64,000 bases of DNA from RGIG2041 sp045652745 (GTDB lineage Bacteria; Bacillota; Clostridia; UBA1381; UMGS1253), in assembly GCA_045652745.1 (NCBI GenBank), contig JAZRUW010000012.1, positions 62,001-126,000 of the forward strand. The letters run 5' to 3'. A program made the position numbers and the translations under genes. Below are positions 17,360 through 26,500 of this stretch, in pieces. Numbering within the stretch: the stretch's first letter is position 1; each line of letters opens with the position of its first letter. Below the pieces are notes generated by a model that worked only from the letters and a program-made list of their open reading frames with translations, made no database searches and was not told where the DNA came from.

Positions 17360-18490
17360 ATGTTTACATTACACAAGACAAACGGAAAAGCACGTCGCGG
17401 TGAATTTAAAACTGTGCACGGCGTTATACAGACACCGGTGTTTATGAATGTCGGTACTTCCGCGGCCATCAAAGGCGGCGTATCGAGTATGGATTTAAGA
17501 GAAATCGGCTGTCAGGTGGAGCTTTCCAATACATATCATTTGCATGTGCGTCCGGGCGACAAGGTGATTTATCAGCTTGGCGGTCTGCATAAAATGATGA
17601 ATTGGGACCGCCCGATATTGACGGACAGCGGCGGTTTTCAGGTGTTTTCTTTGGCGGGTCTGCGCAAGATAGAAGAAGAGGGTGTGTACTTTTCTTCGCA
17701 CGTGGACGGAAAAAAGATTTTTATGGGGCCGGAAGAAAGCATGCAGATTCAGTCGAATCTGGCATCGACGATTGCCATGGCTTTTGACGAGTGTATCGAA
17801 AATCCGGCGCCGTACGACTACACGCAAAGAAGCGTAGCGCGAACGACGCGCTGGCTCAAGCGCTGTCAGGCGGAAATGGCAAGGCTCAATTCTTTAGACA
17901 CCACCATCAACCCGCACCAGATGCTTTTTGGCATCAATCAGGGCGGTACGCACGATGAAATTCGCAAGGCACATATGCAGGAGATTGCCGAGCTGGGCCT
18001 TGACGGGTATGCCATCGGCGGTCTGGCGGTCGGCGAAACGCATGAGGAGATGTATCGCATCATCGAGGCGGTCGAGCCGTTTATGCCAAAAGATAAACCG
18101 CGTTACCTGATGGGCGTGGGAACACCGCAGAATATCATCGAAGCCGTTGCGCGCGGCGTGGATTTCTTTGACTGCGTCATGCCGAGCCGTAATGCGCGCC
18201 ACGGGCATGTGTTTACAAGCGAAGGCATTCTTAATTTAATCAATAATAAATATGAACTCGACGAGCGCCCGATTGACGAAAAGTGCAACTGTCCGGCATG
18301 CCGTCACTATTCGAGAGCATACATCCGTCATTTGTTTAAGGCAAAGGAAATGCTTGCACAGCGTTTGGCGGTACTGCACAACCTGTATTTCTACAACAAC
18401 CTAATGCAGCAAATCCGCGATGCGATTGACGGCGACTATTTTGAGGAATTTCGTGCGCAAAATTCTACAAAGCTCGGCACAAGAATTTGA
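17360..18490 (+). CDS. tgt: Queuine/preQ1 tRNA-guanine transglycosylase
   Basis: 376 residues. Exchanges guanine-34 for preQ1 in tRNAs with GUN anticodons. The catalytic aspartates lie in TDSGGFQVFSL and FDCVMPSRNARHG; the zinc site is C.C..C followed by a histidine in CNCPACRHYSRAYIRH. Start is ATG 17360 with GGAGG; the 40-residue in-frame upstream extension is low-complexity and lacks a ribosome site. Works with queA immediately upstream. Confidence 0.97.
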   Translation: MFTLHKTNGKARRGEFKTVHGVIQTPVFMNVGTSAAIKGGVSSMDLREIGCQVELSNTYHLHVRPGDKVIYQLGGLHKMMNWDRPILTDSGGFQVFSLAGLRKIEEEGVYFSSHVDGKKIFMGPEESMQIQSNLASTIAMAFDECIENPAPYDYTQRSVARTTRWLKRCQAEMARLNSLDTTINPHQMLFGINQGGTHDEIRKAHMQEIAELGLDGYAIGGLAVGETHEEMYRIIEAVEPFMPKDKPRYLMGVGTPQNIIEAVARGVDFFDCVMPSRNARHGHVFTSEGILNLINNKYELDERPIDEKCNCPACRHYSRAYIRHLFKAKEMLAQRLAVLHNLYFYNNLMQQIRDAIDGDYFEEFRAQNSTKLGTRI

Positions 18491-18537
18491 TTGTTTTTGT
18501 ACAAAATACCAAGAAGTGTGTTTTTCAAAAAAAAGTC

Positions 18538-18566
18538 TTGACGAACCGCAAATTTTATAGTATTAT
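18538..18566 (+). promoter_or_regulatory. Promoter of ptsH
   Basis: TTGACG (18538-18543), 17-nt spacer, TATTAT (18561-18566), then a 47-nt leader to the ptsH ATG. Confidence 0.75.
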
Positions 18567-18613
18567 AGTTTCATGAGTTCAAACGGCAGATTCACGGAGA
18601 GGAGAAGTGTTCG

Positions 18614-18877
18614 ATGTATTCTAAAGAAGTAACTCTTCAAAATCAGGTTGGCTTGCACGCAAGACCGGCTACCTTCTTTATCCAGAAGGCGAACGAGTTT
18701 AAGTCCAGCATCTGGGTGGAAAAAGAAGAAAGAAAAGTTAATGCAAAGAGCCTTCTGGGTATCCTGTCGCTTGGTATTACTCGCGGCACGGCAATCACCG
18801 TAATTGCAGACGGTCTCGACGAAAAAGAAGCTGTTGACGCTTTAGTTGACCTTATTGACACCAATTTTTCTGAGTAA
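18614..18877 (+). CDS. ptsH: HPr phosphocarrier protein
   Basis: 87 residues. Carries phosphate from enzyme I to sugar-specific EII proteins. The phosphorylated histidine is in GLHARPA (His15), which distinguishes it from Crh. The regulatory serine context NAKSLLGIL (Ser46 position) needed for HPr kinase and CcpA signalling is also present. Start ATG follows GGAGAGGAG. No EI or EII genes are adjacent. It has its own promoter and terminator. Confidence 0.95.
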   Translation: MYSKEVTLQNQVGLHARPATFFIQKANEFKSSIWVEKEERKVNAKSLLGILSLGITRGTAITVIADGLDEKEAVDALVDLIDTNFSE

Positions 18878-18887
18878 GAAATTATGT

Positions 18888-18926
18888 ATGGGTGGAGTTA
18901 AGGCGCACCCATCCTAATGTTTTTTT
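18888..18926 (+). terminator. Terminator of ptsH
   Basis: ATGGGTG / CACCCAT stem with an 11-nt loop and a T-run at 18920-18926. Confidence 0.65.
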
Positions 18927-18938
18927 ACAATCGAACAT

Positions 18939-18979
18939 CGGAGTTTATCGCAGCTTGGTAGTCCACCTTGGACACACAG
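18939..18979 (+). pseudogene. Possible truncated tRNA-Pro remnant
   Basis: The stretch beginning CGGAGTTTATCGCAGCTTGG resembles the acceptor 5' strand and D-arm of a proline tRNA (compare CGGGAATTAGCGCAGTTTGG in the intact gene 94 bp downstream). The similarity fades at the anticodon stem, and no T-arm or CCA follows. A hairpin CCATTCATT/ATGAATGG (19003-19025) lies between it and the intact tRNA. Confidence 0.5.
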
Positions 18980-19032
18980 TATACTCACAACTTAATAAAT
19001 ATCCATTCATTAAACAAAATGAATGGTATTAT

Positions 19033-19109
19033 CGGGAATTAGCGCAGTTTGGTAGCGCGCATCGTTCGGGACGATGAGGCCGCAGGTTCAAATCCTGTAT
19101 TCCCGACCA
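19033..19109 (+). tRNA. tRNA-Pro (anticodon CGG)
   Basis: 77 nt including CCA. Acceptor CGGGAAT / ATTCCCG, anticodon stem CATCG / CGATG with loop TTCGGGA giving anticodon CGG, and T-arm with GTTCAAATC. The first base C is usual for bacterial tRNA-Pro. It marks the edge of the AT-rich region to its right. Confidence 0.96.
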
Positions 19110-19113
19110 CCTT

Positions 19114-19148
19114 AAACCTCAGTAACCAAGCGGTTTCTGAGGTTTTTG
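19114..19148 (+). terminator. Terminator of tRNA-Pro
   Basis: AAACCTCAG / CTGAGGTTT stem followed by T-rich sequence, starting five bases after the CCA. Confidence 0.85.
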
Positions 19149-19388
19149 CTTTGTTTGAAAAATCGCAAAAAACCGATTTTGACCACATGTTAGCCACATT
19201 TGATGCCCTTAAACGCAGTCGCAACAAGGCTTTGCGGACTAAGTGGTTATATTTGCAAATATAAATAAATCGTCTTCCTTGCTTCATTTACAGTTTCACC
19301 GGTCACCGGTTACATATAGGTCCACGCAATCTTACTAAATAAATGCATTATAAAATGGGTATGCTATATGTAGAATGGAGTGATGATC
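19149..19388. other. Gene-free left edge of the AT-rich island
   Basis: 240 bp with no gene I can support. It holds a segment with GACCACATG and AGCCACATT that looks like worn coding sequence. A reading frame runs across the tRNA-Pro terminator into it but has no start signal. No copy of the tRNA 3' end was found further right that would prove an att pair. Confidence 0.4.
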
Positions 19389-19568
19389 ATGGAAAATTAC
19401 CAAATGCCCGTAGGTCTTGGAATGGCACTTGCACAAAGACCTGAAGTTATGGAAAAGTTTGCTACTCTCAGCGAAACTAAAAAACAGGAAATTATCAATG
19501 GTACACATACAGTATCATCAAAAGAAGAAATGCGACAGTATGTGGATAAAATCATATCGGAATACTAA
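19389..19568 (+). CDS. Small conserved-looking protein, 59 residues
   Basis: 59 residues, hydrophilic, mostly helical in appearance, with the segments MPVGLGMALAQ and FATLSETKKQEIINGTHTV. Start ATG 19389 has GGAG eight bases upstream; two closer-packed ATG/GTG codons precede it. Small proteins with this 'GLGMALAQ...LSE..K' pattern occur widely in Clostridia by my recollection, with no known role. No membrane segment or metal-binding motif. Confidence 0.65.
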   Translation: MENYQMPVGLGMALAQRPEVMEKFATLSETKKQEIINGTHTVSSKEEMRQYVDKIISEY

Positions 19569-19606
19569 TGCAATGAGCTTGCCGGATTTATAAAGGCAAG
19601 CTCTTC

Positions 19607-20461
19607 TCATAAGCTTGTGTATTCAAATTCAAAACTTGCTCTGTCGCTTGTAAATTCACACAGAAGTTTACCTTTGCAGGAAAATTTGTAATATGCCCTG
19701 CAGGAAGCACTTTCATGAATAATCCTGTCCATTCTGCCATTTTCAGGAGCATACAGCGGTTGGCAGTTCTTATGGATTAATTTTGCTGTGAGTTCATATG
19801 CACCTTGCTTGACCGTGACAATGTTTTTATCAATATGTTTTAATCTTGCTCCAAGATAGGTGGCAATTCTATATTCCTTTCCGTCAATCAAAACCACACC
19901 GATAATTCCGGTAAAATGGAATCCGAATAACGGAATATTCGCAACTGATAGCATTAGAGAGCTATTTTCAAAAAGGCATTGTGTCCATATATACCGATTT
20001 GGAAAAGAGTGCCCGCTGTCTCCTTCAATATAACCAAGTCCGTTTTTAAAATCAAGTTCTCTGCTATTAATAGTGATTTGACCATCCACTGCATGCTGCA
20101 TGCTGTAAACACTGTGTTTGCATTGCATAAAAGGTAGAAAACAAAATGGTCCCATAATATCATATCTAATTGGTGAAATGCATCTAAATCGAAGTTCGCC
20201 GCTAATTGCCAGATTATCATTTTTAATGTTTAGCTTTATGCCATTTTCGCAGAACACACAATTTCCTATGTTCACACATAACGGTTTTTCGTAGTATTGT
20301 AGTGAGTCAAATTCTATATTAAATACTTCTTCATCCGTTATAATTTGCAGGGAGGCAGCCTCTATTCCATTGCTACGATGGTATGCCGGAATAAAAGCAA
20401 TTGTTGTATCATTTGCACAGCATTTGAAGTACCAACCTTTAAAATAGTTATTTTTTGACAT
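19607..20461 (-). CDS. Tocopherol-cyclase-family protein
   Basis: 284 residues. The N-terminal KGWYFKC, the central EGDSGHSFPNRYIWTQC block and the beta-rich, lipocalin-like composition match the tocopherol cyclase family (PF14249 type). Bacterial members outside photosynthetic groups are uncharacterised, and cyclase activity on a prenylquinol should not be assumed. No signal peptide. Start ATG follows GGAG. It is divergent from the YyaL-like gene with 85 bp between starts. The AT-rich codon use differs from flanking housekeeping genes and suggests transfer. Confidence 0.72.
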   Translation of the reverse strand: MSKNNYFKGWYFKCCANDTTIAFIPAYHRSNGIEAASLQIITDEEVFNIEFDSLQYYEKPLCVNIGNCVFCENGIKLNIKNDNLAISGELRFRCISPIRYDIMGPFCFLPFMQCKHSVYSMQHAVDGQITINSRELDFKNGLGYIEGDSGHSFPNRYIWTQCLFENSSLMLSVANIPLFGFHFTGIIGVVLIDGKEYRIATYLGARLKHIDKNIVTVKQGAYELTAKLIHKNCQPLYAPENGRMDRIIHESASCRAYYKFSCKGKLLCEFTSDRASFEFEYTSL

Positions 20462-20546
20462 TTATTATCTCCGTAGTTTTTTGTATAGTATTTCTTATTT
20501 ACATTAGGATATACTAACAAAAATGAAGTTTAATATGGAGGCAAAA

Positions 20547-22490
20547 ATGAGCAATCAATTAAAAAATGAAACAAGTCCGTACCTGCTGCAACATGCAGAA
20601 AATCCTGTAAACTGGTATCCTTGGTGTGAGGAAGCATTCGAGAAGGCAAAGACAGAAAACAAGCCGATTTTTTTAAGTATTGGCTACAGCACATGTCACT
20701 GGTGCCATGTTATGGCGCACGAAAGCTTTGAGGATAACAAAACGGCAGAAATATTGAACAAATATTTTATTTCAATCAAGGTAGACCGTGAGGAACGCCC
20801 GGATATTGACAGTGTATATATGTCGGTATGTCAAGCATTTACTGGTAGTGGAGGTTGGCCCATGAGCATATTTATGACATGGGATAAAAAACCGTTTTTT
20901 GCAGGCACATATTTCCCTCCGCAATCGCGATATGGTATGCCAAGTTTCTCAGAACTTTTAAATACTATTGCAAATCAATGGTACTCGAATCAAAAAGACC
21001 TTTTAGAGTCTGCAGAAGAAATTATCAAACACCTGATAAATACTCAGTCAGATGAAAAAACTCAAACCAATAGCGACTTAATACAATGCGCAGTACAGAT
21101 TTTTGAACACACCTTCGACAGCACGCATGGTGGTTTTGGAGATGCCCCCAAATTTCCTACACCACATAACTTGTTATTCTTAATGCTATACGCAAAACAA
21201 AACAATCATTCTGATGCCTTGAAAATGGCAGAAAAAACACTGTTACAAATGAGAAAAGGTGGCATCTTCGACCACATTGGTTACGGCTTTTCAAGGTATT
21301 CTACAGATAAGTACTATCTTGCTCCTCATTTTGAGAAAATGCTATATGATAATGCTTTGCTGATAATAGCGTATGCATCTGTTTACAACATAACTAACAA
21401 CAAGATTTATCTTGATACTGCTGAAAAAACTGCAGAATATATATTAAATGAAATGACATCTCCCGATGGTGGATTTTATAGTGCTCAGGATGCGGACAGT
21501 GAGGGTGTTGAGGGAAAATATTACACCTTTTCGCTAAATGAAATCATAGATATTTTAGGCGAAGAGAAAGGAAAAGAATTTGCCAAAGTTTTCGATATTA
21601 CAGAGAAGGGAAACTTTGAAGGTATAAATATTCCAAACCTGCTTAAAAGCAATGATTTAAAGGCTGAATTCCGAGATGAAACAAAAAAACTGTACAGTTA
21701 TCGAAAAAAACGTTTTACGCTTCACCTGGATGATAAAATTTTGTTATCATGGAATTCTATGATGATTGCAGCACTGTCTATGCTATACAGAGTTACGCGA
21801 AATAAAAAACATCTTAATGCAGCACAGAAATCACAGAAATTTATCGAAAATAATATGTCTGAGGAGCTAAGACTTTATACAAGCTTTCGTGATGGAAAGT
21901 GTTCAAAACATACCTTTTTAGATGATTATGCATTTTATGTTACAGCATTGACAGAACTTTACAACACAACACTTGATAAAGACTATCTCGAAAAGGCAGA
22001 AAAATTCTGCAAAGAAACTGTTAGAATGTTTATGGACGACAATAACGGTGGTTTTTACCTTTGTGAGTCAAATCGTACTGAATTATTTATAAATCCAAAA
22101 GAAACTTATGACGGAGCTATTCCCAGCGGAAATTCGGTCATGACATATAATTTGGTCAGATTGTATCAAATCACAGAGAAAGATGAGTATAAAGAGCTTT
22201 TGGAAAAGCAGATAGCATTTATGTGTGTTAAGGCAAACAACTACCCATCAGGTAACAGTATGTTTTTAATTGCTATGCTGTTATATGAAAATCCGATGCC
22301 GCATATTACGATAGCACTCAAAGAACATTCTGATTTAACTCAAATAAGAGAAAAACTTCCTTTTATGGTAAATGTATCGGTAGTTACAGATAGCACAAAA
22401 TATCCGCTTTTAAACAAGCAGACAACATTTTATGTATGTAAAAATCACAATTGCCTGCCGCCAACTAATGATATAAAATCTCTATGTTAA
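20547..22490 (+). CDS. YyaL-type thioredoxin-domain protein (DUF255)
   Basis: 647 residues. An N-terminal thioredoxin-like DUF255 domain (about 1-165) with CHWC at residues 50-53 precedes an (alpha/alpha)6 glycosidase-like helical domain (about 190-560) with repeated GGF and YDNALL-type turns. The family (human SPATA20, Bacillus YyaL) is conserved across life but without a proven reaction; a thiol-dependent or sugar-linked role is only a guess. Start is ATG 20547 with GGAGG; an upstream in-frame ATG at 20523 lacks a ribosome site. It ends in a strong terminator and shares the AT-rich island codon use. Confidence 0.88.
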   Translation: MSNQLKNETSPYLLQHAENPVNWYPWCEEAFEKAKTENKPIFLSIGYSTCHWCHVMAHESFEDNKTAEILNKYFISIKVDREERPDIDSVYMSVCQAFTGSGGWPMSIFMTWDKKPFFAGTYFPPQSRYGMPSFSELLNTIANQWYSNQKDLLESAEEIIKHLINTQSDEKTQTNSDLIQCAVQIFEHTFDSTHGGFGDAPKFPTPHNLLFLMLYAKQNNHSDALKMAEKTLLQMRKGGIFDHIGYGFSRYSTDKYYLAPHFEKMLYDNALLIIAYASVYNITNNKIYLDTAEKTAEYILNEMTSPDGGFYSAQDADSEGVEGKYYTFSLNEIIDILGEEKGKEFAKVFDITEKGNFEGINIPNLLKSNDLKAEFRDETKKLYSYRKKRFTLHLDDKILLSWNSMMIAALSMLYRVTRNKKHLNAAQKSQKFIENNMSEELRLYTSFRDGKCSKHTFLDDYAFYVTALTELYNTTLDKDYLEKAEKFCKETVRMFMDDNNGGFYLCESNRTELFINPKETYDGAIPSGNSVMTYNLVRLYQITEKDEYKELLEKQIAFMCVKANNYPSGNSMFLIAMLLYENPMPHITIALKEHSDLTQIREKLPFMVNVSVVTDSTKYPLLNKQTTFYVCKNHNCLPPTNDIKSLC

Positions 22491-22525
22491 TCCACAAAAA
22501 CCATCTCTTGATTTTTAATTATCAC

Positions 22526-22562
22526 AAAATACTGCCGTGGATTTGTTCCCCGGCAGTATTTT
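22526..22562 (+). terminator. Terminator of the YyaL-type gene
   Basis: 12-bp stem AAAATACTGCCG / CGGCAGTATTTT with a 13-nt loop. Confidence 0.85.
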
Positions 22563-22891
22563 ATAAATTGTGCGATTGTTTTACTCCATCATAATTCTGT
22601 TTTTCTCAAACACCTTAATCATTATTATACCAAGAATTATACCTGCTAACCCCTGTATCGAACGTCCGAAACGCTTCTGCGACAATTACCTCTGCTCATA
22701 TGAAACCACAATCCTTCCAACTGTCAATGGCGAGATGTTCTCAAAACCACCGGCGGATATAAAAGCGCAGACCGACAATAAAAAAGTATTGATGGTGCGA
22801 TGTGCTCTCAAATCAAAAGAAAAGACGAGCCATGGCCAACCCTGGCCGAAAAAATCAGCTTTAACGGGAGACGGGCCAGTGACTCGTCTGA
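22563..22891. other. Decayed DNA without a supportable gene
   Basis: About 330 bp. On the minus strand, broken reading frames encode a hydrophobic stretch (like FGRSIQGLAGIILGIIMI) that looks like the end of a membrane protein interrupted by stops. The plus-strand frame here has no ribosome site and an unprotein-like composition. I read it as eroded coding sequence. Confidence 0.45.
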
Positions 22892-23044
22892 ATAATTATA
22901 TCACAGTGCGGGACGGGTGTCAAGGTAGAGAAATTTGACGAGAGCAAGGGCAAAACGCCGTCCAAGCTTTCGGACCTTTCTGATGTGAGAAAGATGCTCA
23001 ACAAAAACAAGGTGCCGATTCCGCCGTATTATTTAATTTTGTGA
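22892..23044 (+). pseudogene. C-terminal gene fragment of unrecognised origin
   Basis: An open frame without start codon or ribosome site encodes about 50 residues ending in a hydrophilic Lys/Asp-rich stretch (KFDESKGKTPSKLSDL) and the tail VPIPPYYLIL before TGA. Its G/C-rich third positions match the housekeeping genes rather than the surrounding AT-rich genes. It may therefore be the tail of an old chromosomal gene cut by island insertion. A hairpin terminator follows at 23066. Confidence 0.55.
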
Positions 23045-23065
23045 GAAAAACTTACAGTTTATAAA

Positions 23066-23107
23066 AAAGCATGGTGCAGTTTATAACAATCAACTGTACC
23101 ATGCTTT
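23066..23107. terminator. Bidirectional terminator
   Basis: AAGCATGGTgCAGTT / AACTGtACCATGCTT stem, between the plus-strand fragment and the minus-strand small membrane protein. Confidence 0.8.
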
Positions 23108-23444
23108 AGTGGTTCACATTATATTTTTTTGAAGACTTTTTTCTTTCTCTTTGTATATTCCTATTTGGAGGGTCAAGAGGCACATAGAAGCTACATTTGC
23201 CCTTTTTCCAGCACCCGATATAGGGACAAAATTCGGAGTGTTGATCAAGTTCATAACTATCTTTGCCGGTTTTACATCTTGGGCATATTTGCTTTTTTAG
23301 AAGCATATCAGCATATCCTTCGTTATTATCGCCATCGTTTTCATTCTCATCGGAGCGACCTGCGATTACCATTGCACAGTACAGCGCAACTATAATAAAT
23401 GCTGAAATTAAAACGGCTGCCCCAATAAATAACATTTTAAACAT
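23106..23444 (-). CDS. Small membrane protein with cysteine-rich cytoplasmic tail
   Basis: 112 residues. One hydrophobic N-terminal helix (about 5-30) is followed by an acidic Asp/Asn linker and a cysteine cluster (ICPRCKTGK, then FCPYIGCWKKGKC) that could bind zinc. The C terminus is strongly basic (RERKKSSKKY). No family recognised. Start ATG 23444 has AGGAGA seven bases upstream. It lies downstream of the large SLH protein on the same strand with an 80-bp gap and might be co-transcribed with it. Confidence 0.6.
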   Translation of the reverse strand: MFKMLFIGAAVLISAFIIVALYCAMVIAGRSDENENDGDNNEGYADMLLKKQICPRCKTGKDSYELDQHSEFCPYIGCWKKGKCSFYVPLDPPNRNIQRERKKSSKKYNVNH

Positions 23445-23524
23445 AATCAACTCTCCTGTATAACTTATGGGAGAGAGGAAATGAATCCTCTCTCTGATAA
23501 GTTAACTGCAATGATGCTTTGTTT

Positions 23525-26500
23525 CTATTGCTTGTTTGCTTCGATAAATCTTTGAAGGATTGCTGCGATTTCTGCTCTGGTGGCATTATCCTTCGGATTC
23601 AGTGTTGTGGCGGATTTGCCTTGGATAAGACCGCTGCCGATTGCATACTTCATAGCGGCAACTGCATAGTCGGAAATGCTTTCTGCATCCGCATAAGAGA
23701 AAATGTTCGTGTTTTCGGATACACTAACATCGTAACCCTTAAAATCTGCATATCTATGAATGATAGTTGCAATTTGTTCGCGGGTAATATTGCTATTTGG
23801 AGCAAATTCAGTTTCGGTTATTCCATTCACAATACCTTTTTGCTTTGCCCAAGATACAGCGTTTGCATAGTATTCCTCAGGATGAACATCCGTAAAAGAA
23901 ACATTATCTGTTTCAGGTTCGCTCTCTAAACGATACAGAATGGTTACAAGCATAGCCCTTGTAAGTGTATCATTCGGAGCAAATTTATCTTCTGACACAC
24001 CATTCATAAGTTTGTTTTTTACAACATACTTAACATTTTCATAGAACCAGTCGTCCGTCTTTACATCCTTGAATGCAACTGCTGTGTCGGGTTCATCTAT
24101 AACGGGTTCTTTTTCGATTTCAGTCCACTTAGCATAAAGAGTAAAGTTCTTTGTTACCTTTGCTGTGAAATCATAAACTGTTGTAAGTTCTTTGTCTGTG
24201 TACCAGCCTTCAAACTTAAAGCCATCTTTTGTCGGTGCAGCAGGTTCTGTTGCAACCGCATTTTTGTTTACCGTGAGCACTTTAACAGCACTACCGCCAT
24301 TCGTTTCAAATTTTACGGTGTATCTGGAAACTCCACCACCACCATAGCTCGGCTTGCGAGGCTTAGTCACTGTATTGTTATTAGTAATTTCTTCGGCTAT
24401 GTTATCTGCCGTAACAGCAACACCGTTGATTGTACTGCTGTCCGAATTTTCAGCAGTATATGCCGCAGGAGCAACGATTGAGTTATTTGTCATAATGGCC
24501 GTTGTTGTCGCATTGCGCATTGCAAGAGCTGTAACACCTGCTTCTATTGTATTGTCTGTCATAGTAATATCGGCGGCTGTATTTGTGCTTGCAGAACTCT
24601 GTCCTGTTCTGACTGCAAAATTATCAACATCAACAACATTGTTTGTGAAAACAACAACCGCAGAGCCTGTTGCATTTACAACTGATTCACAATCAGTTAT
24701 TTTACAGTTTGTAACTGTGATTTTCTTTGAATTTGAAACCTGGACTAAGGAATGTAATCTCTTTGCTGTGCAACCATCAAATACAATATTGTTGCTACCT
24801 GCTTTTCTTTCTCTAAATGCAACAACAGCATTATTGTAATCATTGTTACCCAAAAATTCGCAGTTTTTAATCGTTACATTATGGGCATAGGTTGGATAAT
24901 TGGGGGTTCCATTGCTATCAATAATAAAGTCATGAGCTGCTGTTTTTTCTCTTCCGTCAAATACCAGGTTTTCAATGACAAGAGTTTCAGTGCCATCTTG
25001 TCTTCTGTCACCATTAACAGAAATTGTTCCTGTCAATGTAACATCACCTTTATTTTCTGCCTTAATGGTAATATTAATCCCCTCTGTTTGATTTATCATA
25101 AAAGATTCATCATAGGTGCCCGGAAGAATAATAATCTCGTTATCGCCTGTTGTTGCTGCATTAACTGCCGCTTGAATTGTACCGAAACGTTTATTTCCAA
25201 GTTTTGCCGCTGCAGGTACGTTTTCAAGTTCATCCCACAAAACAGGGTTAAGGTCGTCGGGGGCACACAACTTAACTATGTTTTCAGCAACTGCTCTGTC
25301 GTCTGCAACAAGAACAACCTTTGTAGGAACTGTATCTACATACGGATTTTTGCCGTACCATTCAACATCCCAGTAATTGGAATCTGAGCCGTCAAAAGGA
25401 ATACCCCATGTTACATATACGTCACCGTCAATTACATTGTTGTAATCTTTAAGTTTTGCCTGTGCAATTTTTTCGTCACCTGCATAAAGTTCTACAATAT
25501 AACTGTAATTTGCAGTTGCTGTACCCTCACCCCAGATTCTTGTTTCTGATGTATAACCGGGAGTGATTGTACCAACGGGAGCAGGTGCAACGCCGGGGAT
25601 TGTTCCCCAGTCAAGAGGTGTTATTTCCCCTGTAAGCTGATCAGAAATTATGCCTTCGCTAAGTTTTACACCGTCAACATACAAAACTGTCTTTTTAGGA
25701 ATATAGTCTCCTCTTAATTTGTTCTCTTCCCATGTAGTTGACCAGTATTCGTCAGTACAGTTAATACCTGTAAATGAACTTAACGCACCTATAGGGAATG
25801 ATATGTCATCAAATACTTTTTGTGTTGCTGTTGTTGTAGCAAGTAAAGTGTCGTTTTCATCTAAAATTTCAAGTTTAAGACTTTCTGTAGCATAAACTTT
25901 GCTGAATTCTACAGTTATAAATGTTCTGTTTGCATCAGCCGCATTTACTGCACCCGTCTGCAACACACCTGTCGGAGCCTGAACAGTCTCTGTCATTTCT
26001 TTGTCTTTATAGTATGTTTCAATTACTACGCCGTGTGCGCAATCGTCAGAAAGGGCATTTTCGAAACCTTCTGCATAATAGTTTGTGCCGATTTCAACAC
26101 CATTCTTTGCGTCTTCACGAATTAAGATTTTTGCGTTTTCGCCAAAAATGTTATCTTCAATTATTGTGTTCGGGCAAAATGTGTTTACAAGGTTTGCTCC
26201 GTATTCTTCACCATAGTATGGATTTGTAGAAACAAATTCATTATTTTTCATTATAATGGTGGCACCATCACAATTATATTTACCAAAAGAGTTTGCCCAG
26301 GTTACATCTGTATAACAATTTTGGATAGTCCATGTTACATCGCTTGAATATGCAACAAGATGGAAACCGTAGAGAAGATTGATCATATGTACATTATCGA
26401 AAACAACATTTCCGCAGGGTTCACCATAAAAACCTTTGGAAACGTTTTCTATCTTAATGTTTTTAACTGTTCCCTTACTGATATAAATAGCCGTACTTCC

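Noticed and set aside
19049..19264. Open frame running from inside tRNA-Pro to the right
   Set aside because: It starts within the tRNA and passes through its terminator, so it is not a gene; at most part of it is an eroded fragment.
22570..22938. 122-codon open frame on the plus strand
   Set aside because: No ribosome site, unlikely composition, and it crosses sequence that looks like decayed minus-strand coding DNA.
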